Positions 39,102 through 48,633 are shown, counted from the first letter of the stretch. The stretch: DNA of 64,000 nucleotides from Shewanella sp. MTB7 (GCF_027571385.1 NZ_CP085636.1:1550001-1614000), one strand, 5' to 3'. A program made the numbers and translations. The notes: generated by a model not told the origin, from the letters alone.

Positions 39102-39200
39102 AGGGTTGGGTAAGCGCTAAAGTCCTAGGTACAATTACCTTGGCGTTATCACTTAGAAACAATCCATTAAGAACAATCCATTAGGAATTAGATCCTTCTT

Positions 39201-42116
39201 TTAACCCTCAAGCTTAGCAAGCTCAGCTTTTTGCTCAGTTAGCTTGTCCATATCACGTTGATATTCAGCTTGCTTAGCCCGCTCTTTCTCAATCACGGCA
39301 GCAGGGGCTTTAGCCACGAAGCCTTGATTAGAAAGCTTACCTTCGATACGGGCAAACTCATTAGCGGCTTTCTCAAGTAACTTGTCGATACGAGCCACTT
39401 CTTTAGCCACATCGATAAGACCAGCCATTGGGATCAACAGCTCCATATCACCAATCAACTGAGTGGTCGACATCGGCGCGACATCGTCTTCAGACATGAT
39501 GGTGATCGACTCTAGTTTTGCCAGTGTAGTGAAGAATACCTGATTTGCTTCAAGACGAACTCTGTCTTTGTAGCTCACACCACGTAACAGGGCATTAAGT
39601 GGCTTAGATGGCGCAATGTTCAGCTCTGCACGGATGTTACGTACCGCAGTGATCACTTGCTTAACCCACTCAAGATCTTCCATCGCCTCTACATCAACTT
39701 TATCAGCTTGATATTCAGGGAAGGCGGCTAACATTAATGTGTCACCTTCAACGCCTGCAAGTGGCTGAACACGCTTCCAGATGGTCTCTGTTAGGTAAGG
39801 CATCATAGGATGCATCAGACGCTGCATCTTTTCTAGTACTGTCACTAGAGTATGACGTGTACCACGAAGTTGCGCTTCACTGCCACTTTGCATAACAGGT
39901 TTAGTCAGCTCTAAGTACCAGTCACAGAACTGGTTCCAAGTGAACTCATAGATGGTGTTGGCCGCTAAATCGAAACGGTAGTTTTCCATGTGCTCGTCAT
40001 AGGTTTTAACGGTTTCATTGAACAGACCGATAATCCAGCGATCCGCAATCGATAGCTCCATTTCTCCCGGTTTGCCGTCAACTAAGATCTGACCGCAATC
40101 TAATGCTTCGCCTACTGCATCATCTGCAGCGTCATCAGCTTGCACTTCAGTGTTCATCAAAACATAACGTGAAGCGTTCCAGATCTTGTTACAGAAACTG
40201 CGGTAACCGTCCAGACGCTTCATATCCCAATTGATATCACGGCCAGTCGATGCCATAGAGGCCAAGGTAAAGCGCAGCGCATCGGTACCGTGTGGCTCAA
40301 TGCCATCGGCAAACTCTTTACGGGTACTCTTTTCAATTTTTGCAGCAAGCTTTGGCTGCATCATGTTGCCAGTACGCTTAGCGACTAATGATTCAAGGTC
40401 GATACCGTCAATCATATCTAATGGGTCAAGTACGTTGCCCTTAGACTTAGACATCTTGTTACCGACTTCGTCACGGATTAGACCTGTCACGTAAACAGTT
40501 TTGAATGGCACCTGTGGCTTGCCGTTTTCATCTTTGATGAAATGCATGGTCATCATGATCATGCGGGCAACCCAGAAGAAGATGATATCAAAGCCAGTGA
40601 CTAATACATCGGTTGGGTGGAAAGCTTTAAGCTCAGCAGTATCTTTTGGCCAGCCTAGTGTAGAGAAGGTCCACAACGCAGAGCTGAACCAGGTGTCGAG
40701 CACGTCGTTGTCTTGGCGTAGCACAACTGAGTCATCCAAGCTGTGCTTAGCACGCACTTCGGTTTCATCACGGCCCACATACACTTTTCCGGTCTCGTCG
40801 TACCAAGCTGGGATACGATGTCCCCACCATAGCTGACGTGAGATACACCAGTCGTTAATGTCACGCATCCACGAGTTGTACATATTCTCATACTGCTGAG
40901 GGACAAACTTGATGTCGCCGTTCTCAACTGCTTCCATGGCAGTCTTAGCCATAGGAGCAACAGAGACATACCATTGGTCGGTCAATAGTGGCTCAATGAC
41001 CACGCCAGAACGGTCACCATAAGGCACTTTCAATCTGTGTGGATCGATTTTGCCAAGCAGGCCTAATGTTTCGAACTCTGCAACAATAGCAGTACGAGCT
41101 TTGAAACGATCAAGACCTGCATAACGCGCTGGTAAGCTGTTATCTAAATCTGTATTGCTGGTGCCATCGCTATTGACCACTTCAGCCGATGAGCGGATCG
41201 CCGCATCGAAGGTCAAAATGTTGTACATTGGCAACGCATGACGCTTACCGACTTCATAATCGTTAAAGTCATGTGCTGGAGTGATTTTCACACAGCCGGT
41301 ACCGAATTCAATATCAACATAATCATCGGCAACGATTGGAATAAGACGGTTGACGATTGGCAGAATAATAAACTTGCCGATCAATGATGCATAACGCTCA
41401 TCATCTGGATGAACCGCTACAGCACTGTCACCTAGCATGGTTTCAGGACGGGTGGTTGCGACTTCTAGGTAATCTTTACCGTCAGCGGTTAACGCGCCGT
41501 TAGCAAGTGGGTAGCGGAAGTGCCACATGCTGCCTTGCTTCTCTTTGTTCTCAACTTCGAGATCTGAGATAGCTGTGTGCAGGGCTGGATCCCAGTTAAC
41601 CAAACGCTTACCGCGGTAGATTAGGTCATCTTCATAAAGACGGACAAAGACTTCTTGTACCGCTTCAGACATACCGTCATCCATGGTGAAACGTTCGCGA
41701 TCCCAATCCACAGATGCGCCAAGACGACGTAGCTGTTTAGTGATGGTGCCGCCGGACTCTTTTTTCCAGTCCCAAATACGGTCGATAAACTTTTCACGAC
41801 CAAGATCATGCCGTGTCTTGCCCTCTTCAGCAGCCAACTTACGCTCAACTAACATTTGAGTCGCGATACCTGCGTGATCGGTGCCGACCTGCCAAAGGGT
41901 GTTTTTCCCCTTCATACGTTGGTAGCGAGTCAAGGTATCCATAATGGTATCTTGGAAAGCATGACCCATGTGCAGGCTACCCGTCACATTTGGTGGCGGG
42001 ATCATGATGCAATAGTTGCCCTTAGACTCGTCGCCGTGTGGCTTAAAGTAACCTTTCTCTTCCCAGCTTTTATAGAGGGACTGTTCAATAGACTGCGGGT
42101 TGTATGTTTTTTCCAT
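39201..42116 (-). CDS. valS: Valyl-tRNA synthetase
   Basis: Class I aminoacyl-tRNA synthetase that charges tRNA-Val, with an editing domain that clears misacylated threonine. The HIGH-type motif is [10 protein letters not shown] near residue 45 and the KMSKS loop is NKMSKSKGN. The connective-peptide editing domain includes [19 protein letters not shown], and the C-terminus has the coiled coil typical of ValRS ([19 protein letters not shown]). Its 971 residues are usual. It lies 12 bases after holC on the same strand, the classical gammaproteobacterial pairing. Confidence 0.98.
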   Translation of the reverse strand: MEKTYNPQSIEQSLYKSWEEKGYFKPHGDESKGNYCIMIPPPNVTGSLHMGHAFQDTIMDTLTRYQRMKGKNTLWQVGTDHAGIATQMLVERKLAAEEGKTRHDLGREKFIDRIWDWKKESGGTITKQLRRLGASVDWDRERFTMDDGMSEAVQEVFVRLYEDDLIYRGKRLVNWDPALHTAISDLEVENKEKQGSMWHFRYPLANGALTADGKDYLEVATTRPETMLGDSAVAVHPDDERYASLIGKFIILPIVNRLIPIVADDYVDIEFGTGCVKITPAHDFNDYEVGKRHALPMYNILTFDAAIRSSAEVVNSDGTSNTDLDNSLPARYAGLDRFKARTAIVAEFETLGLLGKIDPHRLKVPYGDRSGVVIEPLLTDQWYVSVAPMAKTAMEAVENGDIKFVPQQYENMYNSWMRDINDWCISRQLWWGHRIPAWYDETGKVYVGRDETEVRAKHSLDDSVVLRQDNDVLDTWFSSALWTFSTLGWPKDTAELKAFHPTDVLVTGFDIIFFWVARMIMMTMHFIKDENGKPQVPFKTVYVTGLIRDEVGNKMSKSKGNVLDPLDMIDGIDLESLVAKRTGNMMQPKLAAKIEKSTRKEFADGIEPHGTDALRFTLASMASTGRDINWDMKRLDGYRSFCNKIWNASRYVLMNTEVQADDAADDAVGEALDCGQILVDGKPGEMELSIADRWIIGLFNETVKTYDEHMENYRFDLAANTIYEFTWNQFCDWYLELTKPVMQSGSEAQLRGTRHTLVTVLEKMQRLMHPMMPYLTETIWKRVQPLAGVEGDTLMLAAFPEYQADKVDVEAMEDLEWVKQVITAVRNIRAELNIAPSKPLNALLRGVSYKDRVRLEANQVFFTTLAKLESITIMSEDDVAPMSTTQLIGDMELLIPMAGLIDVAKEVARIDKLLEKAANEFARIEGKLSNQGFVAKAPAAVIEKERAKQAEYQRDMDKLTEQKAELAKLEG

Positions 42117-42128
42117 GGAGGACGCTTC

Positions 42129-42599
42129 TCAAACTAAATTAGTGGTTGTTTTGCTTCTATCTTGGGTCTGTAATACCACACCCAAGCTTTGATATTGACG
42201 ATAGCGTTCGCGGGCGATCGCTTTAAGTCCAGTATCATTGGCAACGAAATCGATAATTTGACCAAAGTTTACCGCAAATGAGGGTACTTGGTCTGCAAGA
42301 TTAATCAGAAGATGGCGATTTTTATTGGGTCCTAACGTATCAAAGCCAATTTCGACGGGAGCACCTGTTGTTGGCCCTTCACCTTTAAGGTTATGGGGCA
42401 CAAAAGCGGTCGGCTCAAATTGCCATAAAAGTTCGTCAACGTCATAGGCTTGTTCTCTATCCTGAGTATGGATATAAACCAGCTGCTGATTAACAAAAGC
42501 CTCTTGTGCCAGTTCACAGGCTAATCTGTGTACTTGCTCACTTGCCTCTGTGGGGCTGTTGGCCTCTGGTGGCATCACATAAAATAGGGCATTTGGCAT
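42129..42599 (-). CDS. holC: DNA polymerase III chi subunit
   Basis: Clamp-loader accessory protein of 156 residues that, with psi, links the polymerase III holoenzyme to single-strand binding protein. The N-terminus (ALFYVMPPE) and the central DVDELLWQFEPTAFVPHNL followed by GAPVEIGF are typical of HolC. It precedes valS with a 12-base gap. Upstream, pepA would be expected next in many relatives, but here it is about 11.8 kb away. Confidence 0.92.
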   Translation of the reverse strand: MPNALFYVMPPEANSPTEASEQVHRLACELAQEAFVNQQLVYIHTQDREQAYDVDELLWQFEPTAFVPHNLKGEGPTTGAPVEIGFDTLGPNKNRHLLINLADQVPSFAVNFGQIIDFVANDTGLKAIARERYRQYQSLGVVLQTQDRSKTTTNLV

Positions 42600-42734
42600 G
42601 ATTTAGCTCTATATAGACCGAGTTGGGTTTTATTACTGACGAAGGAGGATATTTTACACTAGATGTTGCTAGTGTTCAGCCATTTTTTCAGTGCTCTTAT
42701 TTTCATTTACATCATAAGCCTAAATGTTTGATGC

Positions 42735-42789
42735 AGTGCAAAGATGCACTATGCGGTGGTGACACGGCGGTTCGCAGGGCTGCCGTGTC
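42735..42789. repeat. Two adjacent hairpins in the holC upstream region
   Basis: AGTGCA/TGCACT (42735-42740, 42745-42750) forms a tight hairpin with a 4-base loop. GACACGGC/GCCGTGTC (42761-42768, 42782-42789) forms a GC-rich 8-base-pair stem with a 13-base loop. The second is clearly more GC-rich than its surroundings. It may be an intergenic repeat unit or an RNA element. No gene is accepted in 42600-42896; a TTG-initiated frame there spans both hairpins and resembles nothing. Confidence 0.45.
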
Positions 42790-42896
42790 AAGGAGCGTTA
42801 CAGTCGTATTCATACTTCGAGAAGATTGTCTTTTTGATTTGACCGTGTTTCAGACTCTATTCGGAGGAGGTTGGCTCGAGGTTAGTTAAAAGGGAT

Positions 42897-43106
42897 TTAT
42901 TTTGACAGCTCTTGTGGTTTTTCACCTGTTGCTGGCATCACTATATAGAGATCTTTCAGTTTATACTCATCACCTCTCAATAACGCCTCTCGCACGGCAG
43001 GCACCGAGGTTATAGGTAAGCCTTTGGTAATGAGGAGGAGTAAAGCTTGGGAAAAGTGATATTTATCTGATTCGAGGGTTTTTTGGTTATATATTTCTAC
43101 TTGCAT
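42897..43106 (-). CDS. Small hypothetical protein
   Basis: A 69-residue frame with ATG 43106 and a plausible soluble composition (MQVEIYNQKTLESDKYHF...PAVREALLRGDEYKLKDLYIVMP). The ribosome binding site is weak. I do not recognise a family. It lies on the same strand as holC with about 300 bases between, and upstream of it is the promoter region of the divergent exporter gene. It could be a real conserved small protein or chance; even odds. Confidence 0.45.
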   Translation of the reverse strand: MQVEIYNQKTLESDKYHFSQALLLLITKGLPITSVPAVREALLRGDEYKLKDLYIVMPATGEKPQELSK

Positions 43107-43372
43107 AACGTCCAGATGCTAATCGAGTAATTACTCTGTTTACATTAACACTTAGTTAAACTTAACGATAATGAAAATTGTCATAGTATTGCTTTAACTC
43201 GTAATGATGTCTTATTGAGAAGCTATGTGGTGAAGGGAGATAATCAAAACTCAAGTATAAAATACCTTTCCTATTTCTGAGTGGATAGATATTAGCGTAT
43301 TTCATGCTTGGACAATTGTTAAACACTTAGGTAGGTTACCTGCTTGGTTGTTTATGTTTTAAAAGGGTTATT

Positions 43373-44269
43373 TTGCCGGCTAATCTACTGCTCTTATTTG
43401 CGGCCGCTATTTGGGGATTTGGTTTTGTAGCCCAAAGTTTAGGAATGGAGCATCTGTCTCCCTTTATGTTCAATGGTTTACGATTTCTTATCGGCGCTGT
43501 CAGCTTATTGCCTTTGATTGTATTTTTCTATCGTAGGGGAAAGATTCAGGTTGGGGATAGAAGCTCTTTACTTGTGGGATCGGCTGTGCTCGGAATTCTT
43601 TTGTTTATAGCTGCCTCGTTTCAACAAGTAGGCTTGCAGTATACAACAGCTGCCAATGCGGGATTTATTACTGGCTTATACATTGTTTTAGTGCCGATTT
43701 TAGGGTTAGCATTAAAGCACAAAACTGGGATGAACACTTGGCTTGGATGTGCTGTTGCAGTGTTTGGCTTGTACTTTCTCAGCATTACAGATGATTTTAG
43801 TATGGGCTATGGTGATGCACTGCAGCTTTTTGGAGCGTTATTCTGGGCTATGCATATCTTAGCGGTAGGCCATTTTGCCCGAAAAAACTCTGCTATATTG
43901 CTAGCCGGTTTACAATTTATCATCTGTGGTTTGCTTAGTTTACTCGTTTCCAGCGGATTAGAGTTCACGCAAGTTGAACATATTGCTGCAGCATGGGGCT
44001 CATTAGCCTTTGCGGGTATCGTCTCCGTTGGCATCGCTTACACCCTACAGGTTGTGGCACAAAAACGGACCCATCCGGCTCATGCGGCGATAATTTTAAG
44101 TTTGGAAACCGTATTCGCTGCAATTGGTGGCATCTTATTTCTGGGTGAAAACATGGATTCACGTGCCTTATTTGGCTGTGGTTTGATGTTAGTTGGTATG
44201 TTAATTTCTCAAGTTCCACTTAAGTATTTGGTTAAAACAAAGACGCAAAAGTTAGAGCTTGAAAGTTAA
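43373..44269 (+). CDS. EamA/DMT family exporter
   Basis: Drug/metabolite transporter of 298 residues with ten predicted membrane helices in two EamA repeats. It opens LLLLFAAAIWGFGFVAQSLGMEHLSPFMFNGLRFLIGA, typical of EamA proteins, and the second repeat ends SLETVFAAIGGILFLGENMDSRALFGCGLMLVGM. I use TTG 43373, 6 bases after AAAAGGG, since no ATG is placed to include the first helix. Its stop overlaps that of the convergent sodX by 4 bases. Substrate unknown. Confidence 0.85.
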   Translation: MPANLLLLFAAAIWGFGFVAQSLGMEHLSPFMFNGLRFLIGAVSLLPLIVFFYRRGKIQVGDRSSLLVGSAVLGILLFIAASFQQVGLQYTTAANAGFITGLYIVLVPILGLALKHKTGMNTWLGCAVAVFGLYFLSITDDFSMGYGDALQLFGALFWAMHILAVGHFARKNSAILLAGLQFIICGLLSLLVSSGLEFTQVEHIAAAWGSLAFAGIVSVGIAYTLQVVAQKRTHPAHAAIILSLETVFAAIGGILFLGENMDSRALFGCGLMLVGMLISQVPLKYLVKTKTQKLELES

Positions 44270-44556
44270 GCCGATATCACCCAAGTGACCTTACTTATGA
44301 CTCTTGTTTGCCTGATCGGCCCCATCTCTTGGGTTGATATACTGTTACCGTTCTCTCCTTTAAACCAAAGGTTGCCAGCACTGTCGATAGTAGACAGGGT
44401 TTTAATTAACTGGCCAAACCTCGGGTGTTCAAATAGGTAGATGGCACCGGGTGTTAATTTTGTGCGTAGAGCCCCCATGCAGAGGACAAAACTTCCCGCA
44501 GGGATACGAGGTTGCATACTGACTCCTGATACACGGTAAACGTTTATTCCAAACAT
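44266..44556 (-). CDS. sodX: Nickel superoxide dismutase maturation protease SodX
   Basis: S26-type (signal-peptidase-like) serine protease of 96 residues thought to remove the N-terminal extension of pro-SodN so that its histidine becomes residue 1. The catalytic serine is in VSGVSMQPRIPAG (S13) and the lysine general base in QLIKTL (K52). I begin at ATG 44556, with AGGAG 5 bases upstream, instead of the GTG 10 codons earlier. It is the last gene of the NiSOD operon, 45 bases after sodN. Confidence 0.85.
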   Translation of the reverse strand: MFGINVYRVSGVSMQPRIPAGSFVLCMGALRTKLTPGAIYLFEHPRFGQLIKTLSTIDSAGNLWFKGENGNSISTQEMGPIRQTRVISKVTWVISA

Positions 44557-44601
44557 AGGGACTCCTAACATCGTTGGACAGCTCACTGACGACTAAACCG
44601 T

Positions 44602-45102
44602 TTAAGCCAGTTTGGGGTAGATCAAGGTTTCTGATGGTGGATAAGGACAGCTTGCCAGATAGGTTGTTAGCCCTTTGGTTCGCCAGAATATATCGGCAAA
44701 TTGATTTACTTTTTCCAATAAGCTTACACAGACATCACGACTGATATGTTGTTTTGCTTGTGAGGCATTGAGCATGATGCTGTGGACCAGCTCATGGAGC
44801 TCCGGAAACTTATCCAGCTGGGGCTGTTTAATATAATCTCCCCATATCACATTGATCTCTTCTTTCACTTTACGACCATGAGTTTCTTTCTCTGCAACAA
44901 GACGTGAAAATTGAGCATGATCACTTGGGCTTGGATCTGACTTTGCTGCGAGTTGTTCGAGTAGGTCAACCATGCGGATCATGGTCAGAACGGCAAGTTG
45001 GGCCGTGATGGGATCATAGATCTTGCAAGGAATATCACAATGAGCTGATACACGTGAAAATTGTTGCTTTCTATCCCTAATATTTAACAGTGAATAAAGC
45101 AT
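44602..45102 (-). CDS. sodN: Nickel-type superoxide dismutase
   Basis: Cytoplasmic Ni superoxide dismutase, which converts superoxide to oxygen and peroxide. The 166-residue precursor has a 20-residue extension ending VSA, then the nickel hook HCDIPCKIYDP (residues 21-31). After cleavage His1, Cys2 and Cys6 would bind nickel. The canonical Streptomyces hook is HCDLPCGVYDP, so Leu-Ile, Gly-Lys and Val-Ile changes occur at positions 4, 7 and 8. The rest is a four-helix bundle (VLTMIRMVDLLEQL...ELHELVHSIMLNASQAKQHI). GGAG precedes ATG 45102. It is followed by its protease gene. Confidence 0.95.
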   Translation of the reverse strand: MLYSLLNIRDRKQQFSRVSAHCDIPCKIYDPITAQLAVLTMIRMVDLLEQLAAKSDPSPSDHAQFSRLVAEKETHGRKVKEEINVIWGDYIKQPQLDKFPELHELVHSIMLNASQAKQHISRDVCVSLLEKVNQFADIFWRTKGLTTYLASCPYPPSETLIYPKLA

Positions 45103-45111
45103 GATCGCTCC

Positions 45112-45315
45112 TTAGTGTTCAGACTGTGTCGTGGGTTTACGACGGTACAAGTGTATGGCAATCCCAATGGCAATCATTGCGGGTAGGATCCAAAGCAGGT
45201 GTATTATGGAAGATGACCAGTGTTGATGGTCATGACCTGAGTGGGCATAGACTAATGGTGAGATAAGAGCCGTAACGAGTAACATGAATCTGGTCGTAAT
45301 GAGTCTATTTTTCAT
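45112..45315 (-). CDS. Small His-rich membrane protein in the NiSOD operon
   Basis: A 67-residue protein with a signal-like N-terminal segment (about 8-24, ending VYA), then a histidine cluster HSGHDHQHW (25-33), one further membrane helix (about 38-58) and a short basic tail. The His cluster would face the periplasm and could bind nickel or another metal. It lies 9 bases upstream of sodN on the same strand, so it is translated from the same message. I do not recognise a named family. A role in metal supply to SodN is an inference from position and histidines. Confidence 0.75.
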   Translation of the reverse strand: MKNRLITTRFMLLVTALISPLVYAHSGHDHQHWSSSIIHLLWILPAMIAIGIAIHLYRRKPTTQSEH

Positions 45316-45392
45316 AAAGCGATGACCTTAAAATAGTGCTTGCTATGTATTGAAGTGAGTGTGAAATATTGATCTGTTTTGATCGATATAGG

Positions 45393-45797
45393 TCAGTGAA
45401 GTGTCTGGTATTGGTATTTAACGTTGACGCCTCCAGAGCGTTCAAGTTGTTGCTTTTGATATAAATAGAGCTCCTTACAGCTCAGACTTATACCGTGGAG
45501 GATTGCAGCATAAATAGGTTCATGATCTGCTTGTGTCATCAACCTATTTTTCAGTTGATGGTAGGGATGCATGATGTGAGAGAGCTGTGCATCGACGTTT
45601 CCTAGTCTGCCGTAAAGCTCCGATAGATTATGGTAACTGGCTAACCATGCCATCAATATCTGCTCATTATCCGCATAGTCTTTATAGAGATGAGCGACCC
45701 TCTCCATTGCGGTTAAATAGTGGTTTTCGGCATTCTGCCAATCACCGATTTTAAATGATTGGTTTGCTGTGCAAATCAGTTGGCGCCAAGTTTCCAT
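45393..45797 (-). CDS. TPR-like helical protein, first gene of NiSOD operon
   Basis: A 134-residue all-helical protein whose N-terminal half reads as tetratricopeptide-like helices (NQSFKIGDWQNAENHYLTAMERVAHLYK and ASYHNLSELYGRLGNVDAQLSHIMHPYHQLKNRLM). ATG 45797 is chosen because AAGGAT stands about 7 bases before it; a GTG two codons earlier is too close to that site. It begins 32 bases inside a Fur-like box and is followed, after 77 bases, by the His-rich protein gene. Function unknown. TPR folds usually bind partner proteins, so a chaperone or assembly role is possible. Confidence 0.75.
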   Translation of the reverse strand: METWRQLICTANQSFKIGDWQNAENHYLTAMERVAHLYKDYADNEQILMAWLASYHNLSELYGRLGNVDAQLSHIMHPYHQLKNRLMTQADHEPIYAAILHGISLSCKELYLYQKQQLERSGGVNVKYQYQTLH

Positions 45798-45828
45798 AAT
45801 CACTATCCTTACGTTAACTCAAATGTTA

Positions 45829-45847
45829 AATGAGAATTAATATCATT
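45829..45847. promoter_or_regulatory. Fur box upstream of the NiSOD operon
   Basis: AATGAGAATTAATATCATT matches the 19-base Fur consensus (AATGATAAT-n-ATTATCATT) at 16 of 18 defined positions, and the flanking bases extend the dyad to AAATGA...TCATTT (45828-45848). It lies 32 bases before the first start codon of the operon, where binding would block transcription. Iron-dependent repression of sodN is the natural prediction. Confidence 0.75.
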
Positions 45848-46180
45848 TGCGATTTTAAGTCGTTTGTAAAGTAAATGGGGTCATTTTTAGGCAGGATTTA
45901 CATTTGTTAACAAGTGCTGGAGAGCTTTGAATCTAATGGGGACTAGTGATTCAATCATCATAGAGGTTTATTTTATTGGAAAACACACTTCACGCTTTCT
46001 TCACGGCCTATTCGCTATAATATTTAGATTACAAATTAACACCAAGATTAACTCATACTATTGGATTGATTACTAACGATGCCATAAAGCGTATAGTCAT
46101 TGGTGATGGTAGTGAGTTTAAAAACAATGTTTGAAGCAGTATTGCAGGTGTAGATATTGATTAATAAAGGAAATAACTAA
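45848..46180. other. Intergenic region between NiSOD operon and ygiW-like gene
   Basis: This 333-base divergent promoter region contains a perfect TATAAT (46016-46021) about 160 bases before the ygiW-like start, but no good -35 element at the usual spacing. AATAAAGGAA precedes that start codon as ribosome binding site. No gene is seen. Confidence 0.35.
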
Positions 46181-46543
46181 ATGAAGAAAATAATATTAGC
46201 AAGCGCATTAGTATTAGCATCAACCAGTGTATTCGCAGCTCAAAGTACTGAACAAAAAGGTGGCTTCACTGGCCCCAGTGCGGTAACTGTCAACACAGTC
46301 CAAGTCGCTTTAGATTCAAAAGATGATACGCCAGTGACATTAACGGGTTATATCCTTTCTGCATTGGGTGATGAAGAGTACAAATTTAGTGACGATACCG
46401 GTGAGATAATTATTGAAATTGATAATCGTGATTGGAATGGCATTGAGGCAACGCCTGAAACACAAATCGTTATTCAAGGTGAAGTAGACAGCAATTGGTC
46501 ATATACCACGATTGATGTTAATTCTGTTCAATTAGCAAAGTAA
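46181..46543 (+). CDS. YgiW/YdeI family periplasmic OB-fold protein
   Basis: A 120-residue secreted protein. The signal peptide (MKKIILASALVLASTSVFA) is followed by GGFTGPSAVTVNTVQVAL and a bacterial OB-fold (VTLTGYILSALGDEEYKFSDDTGEIIIEIDNRDWNG), characteristic of the YgiW/YdeI/VisP family linked to stress tolerance and biofilm in enteric bacteria. The ligand is unknown. It is monocistronic, with its own terminator. Confidence 0.9.
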   Translation: MKKIILASALVLASTSVFAAQSTEQKGGFTGPSAVTVNTVQVALDSKDDTPVTLTGYILSALGDEEYKFSDDTGEIIIEIDNRDWNGIEATPETQIVIQGEVDSNWSYTTIDVNSVQLAK

Positions 46544-46580
46544 TACTTTCATATGATGTAACTTAAACCTAAAGGCTAGG

Positions 46581-46602
46581 GGTTATTCTCTAACCTTTTT
46601 TT
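46581..46602 (+). terminator. Rho-independent terminator
   Basis: GGTTA (46581-46585) pairs with TAACC (46591-46595) around a 5-base loop, extended by two G-U pairs, and a run of seven T follows. It ends the ygiW-like transcript. Confidence 0.75.
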
Positions 46603-47018
46603 ATTGAGCGGTGGCAGTCACATTCAAGTTACTCTCATCTTTATTCTGACTTCGAACATGTTATCGAACTGCATGATTAGTTCTATTAGGTAAGAATTTA
46701 CTTAATTCTGCATTTCCGAGTGGCTTGAGTTATTGCTTGTTCTTTTAAAGGCTAAAATGTTTTAGATAGAGCCAATATATTACCCATCTGATAGCTTGTA
46801 ATTATAAAACCCATTCAAATTTGCGATATAGCTCACACATGAATAAATATTAATTACCAATTCATCTTTGTTTGATGAAATCTACCACTTCAGTGATTTT
46901 CGATATACAGATGCCTTAACTTAGGCTGATGTCGAAGACACCATTCGATACATTTGTATTAAACAAGGTATCGAATGACTTAGTGCGACTCGCACACACC
47001 TTGGATAAACGTAAAACA
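46603..47018. other. Intergenic region upstream of the TerC-CBS gene
   Basis: A 416-base AT-rich gap. An in-frame extension of the next gene to ATG 46929 exists, but the added 30 residues are not part of the family. I see no other gene or clear regulatory site. Confidence 0.35.
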
Positions 47019-48545
47019 ATGGAATTTCTGCTTGAACCCCAATTATGGGTTGGTTTAATTACGCTGATTATTATCGAGATTGTACTGGGTATCGACAACC
47101 TAGTTTTTATCGCCATTCTTGTGAAAAAATTACCGCCAGAGCAAAGAGATAGAGCCAGAACTATAGGCTTGTCTTTAGCGCTAATCATGCGCCTAGGTCT
47201 GCTCAGTGTGGTCTCCTGGTTGGTGACGTTAACTAAGCCTATTTTCAGTGTATTTGAGTTCACGTTCTCAGCGCGAGATCTGATCCTTATTGTTGGTGGA
47301 CTCTTTTTGCTTTATAAGGCAACTCATGAACTTCATGAGCGAATGGAAGGTGATTTAAGTCAACAACAAAATACCAATGTATATGCTTCATTCGGGGTTA
47401 TTATTGCCCAGATTTTGGCTTTGGACGCGGTATTCTCACTCGATTCAATCATTACTGCGGTGGGCATGGTAGATAGTTTATCTGTCATGATGGTGGCCGT
47501 GATTATATCTATGATAGTCATGCTAGTGGCGTCTAAATCGATAACGAATTTTGTCAATGCACATCCGACTGTCATCGTATTATGTTTAAGCTTCCTATTG
47601 ATGATCGGCTTTATTCTGGTTGCCGAAGGTTTTGGTTTCCATATTCCTAAAGGTTATCTCTATGCAGCGATTGGTTTCTCTATCTTGATTGAATTTTTGA
47701 ATCAATTGATTCAATCAAATAAGGCTAAAAAAGCGGAAAGACAGCCACTGCGTCAACGTACCACCGAAGCCATTTTTAGATTAATGGGTAATAAGCATTA
47801 TAACCAACAACACGAAGAAGATGAGGGCCAAGAACCTGCTCCCGTCAGTTTTGATGCCGCCGAGCGAGACATGGTCACTGGAGTACTTTCACTGGCAGAG
47901 CGTAATGTCCGCACAGTAATGACGCCAAAAAATGAAGTTCAATGGCTAAACATTGCCGATGATATCTCAAATATAAAAGAGACGATTAAGAACAGCTGCC
48001 ATCAGCAATTTCCTGTATGTGACAACTCTCTCAATAAATTAATTGGTATCGTACGCAGTAAAGATCTGTTGTTGGGGATTGAAGCGGGAGAAGATATTGC
48101 CCAAATTGCAGCGCGACACACAGCTTATATTGTTCCAGACTCCATTAATGTTATTCGCCTATTAGATGGTTTTAGGGAATCTCGTGCTGGCATGGCGATT
48201 CTTGCCGATGAATTTGGTGATATTCAAGGTATTGTCACGCTACATGATCTACTCGAATCAATAGTGGGGGATTTCCCTGATATCGGAGAAACACCTGAAA
48301 TCAGTCTGCTCGAGGGTGCCTGGTTAGTAAAGGGCTCGACCACACTGCATGATCTGGAGTGCCGTTTAGAAGTACAAGGCTTGAATGATAAGAGTCAAGA
48401 CTACATCACCCTTGCAGGCCTCTTATTAACTTTGAGTTCAAGCATTCCAAAAGTCGGTGACGTGATTGAATATGCTAAGTTGAAATGTGAAATTGTTGAG
48501 GCCGATGACTTTAAGATATCACTGGTGAAAGTCAGTCATATTTAA
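47019..48545 (+). CDS. TerC-CBS-CorC membrane protein, YoaE/YegH-like
   Basis: A 508-residue inner-membrane protein with three modules. The TerC domain comes first (about 1-230; [31 protein letters not shown], with paired acidic residues in membrane segments), then a pair of CBS domains (about 300-420; [17 protein letters not shown]) and a C-terminal CorC/HlyC domain. Starts of E. coli YoaE and YegH align at MEFL, so I choose ATG 47019 despite a weak ribosome binding site. TerC-type proteins are linked to manganese export; transport by this fused form is not established. It is monocistronic. Confidence 0.88.
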   Translation: MEFLLEPQLWVGLITLIIIEIVLGIDNLVFIAILVKKLPPEQRDRARTIGLSLALIMRLGLLSVVSWLVTLTKPIFSVFEFTFSARDLILIVGGLFLLYKATHELHERMEGDLSQQQNTNVYASFGVIIAQILALDAVFSLDSIITAVGMVDSLSVMMVAVIISMIVMLVASKSITNFVNAHPTVIVLCLSFLLMIGFILVAEGFGFHIPKGYLYAAIGFSILIEFLNQLIQSNKAKKAERQPLRQRTTEAIFRLMGNKHYNQQHEEDEGQEPAPVSFDAAERDMVTGVLSLAERNVRTVMTPKNEVQWLNIADDISNIKETIKNSCHQQFPVCDNSLNKLIGIVRSKDLLLGIEAGEDIAQIAARHTAYIVPDSINVIRLLDGFRESRAGMAILADEFGDIQGIVTLHDLLESIVGDFPDIGETPEISLLEGAWLVKGSTTLHDLECRLEVQGLNDKSQDYITLAGLLLTLSSSIPKVGDVIEYAKLKCEIVEADDFKISLVKVSHI

Positions 48546-48591
48546 GTCTTTACGGGTTAGTGTTTCACTTTTCTAACCTAAGGTAGATATT

Positions 48592-48633
48592 GATTAATCC
48601 GTCGAAAATATGGATGTTTTCGACGGATTAATC
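48592..48633. repeat. Perfect 17-base inverted repeat
   Basis: GATTAATCCGTCGAAAA (48592-48608) and TTTTCGACGGATTAATC (48617-48633) are perfect inverse complements around an 8-base loop, 47 bases after the TerC-CBS stop. A weaker stem GGTTAG/CTAACC (48555-48560, 48573-48578) precedes it. No T tract follows the long hairpin. A transcription terminator, a protein-binding site or a repeat are all possible. The rest of 48546-48838 holds no gene. Confidence 0.6.

Noticed and set aside
39164..39188. Short direct repeat AACAATCCATTA near the valS end
   Set aside because: Two copies of about 12 bases only; no structure or neighbouring feature makes it meaningful.
42623..42889. 88-codon frame between holC and the small hypothetical gene
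   Set aside because: TTG start, runs through two hairpins, irregular Cys/Arg-rich composition; more likely non-coding.
46929..47018. N-terminal extension of the TerC-CBS protein
   Set aside because: The added 30 residues lack similarity to YoaE/YegH, which begin at the MEFL methionine.
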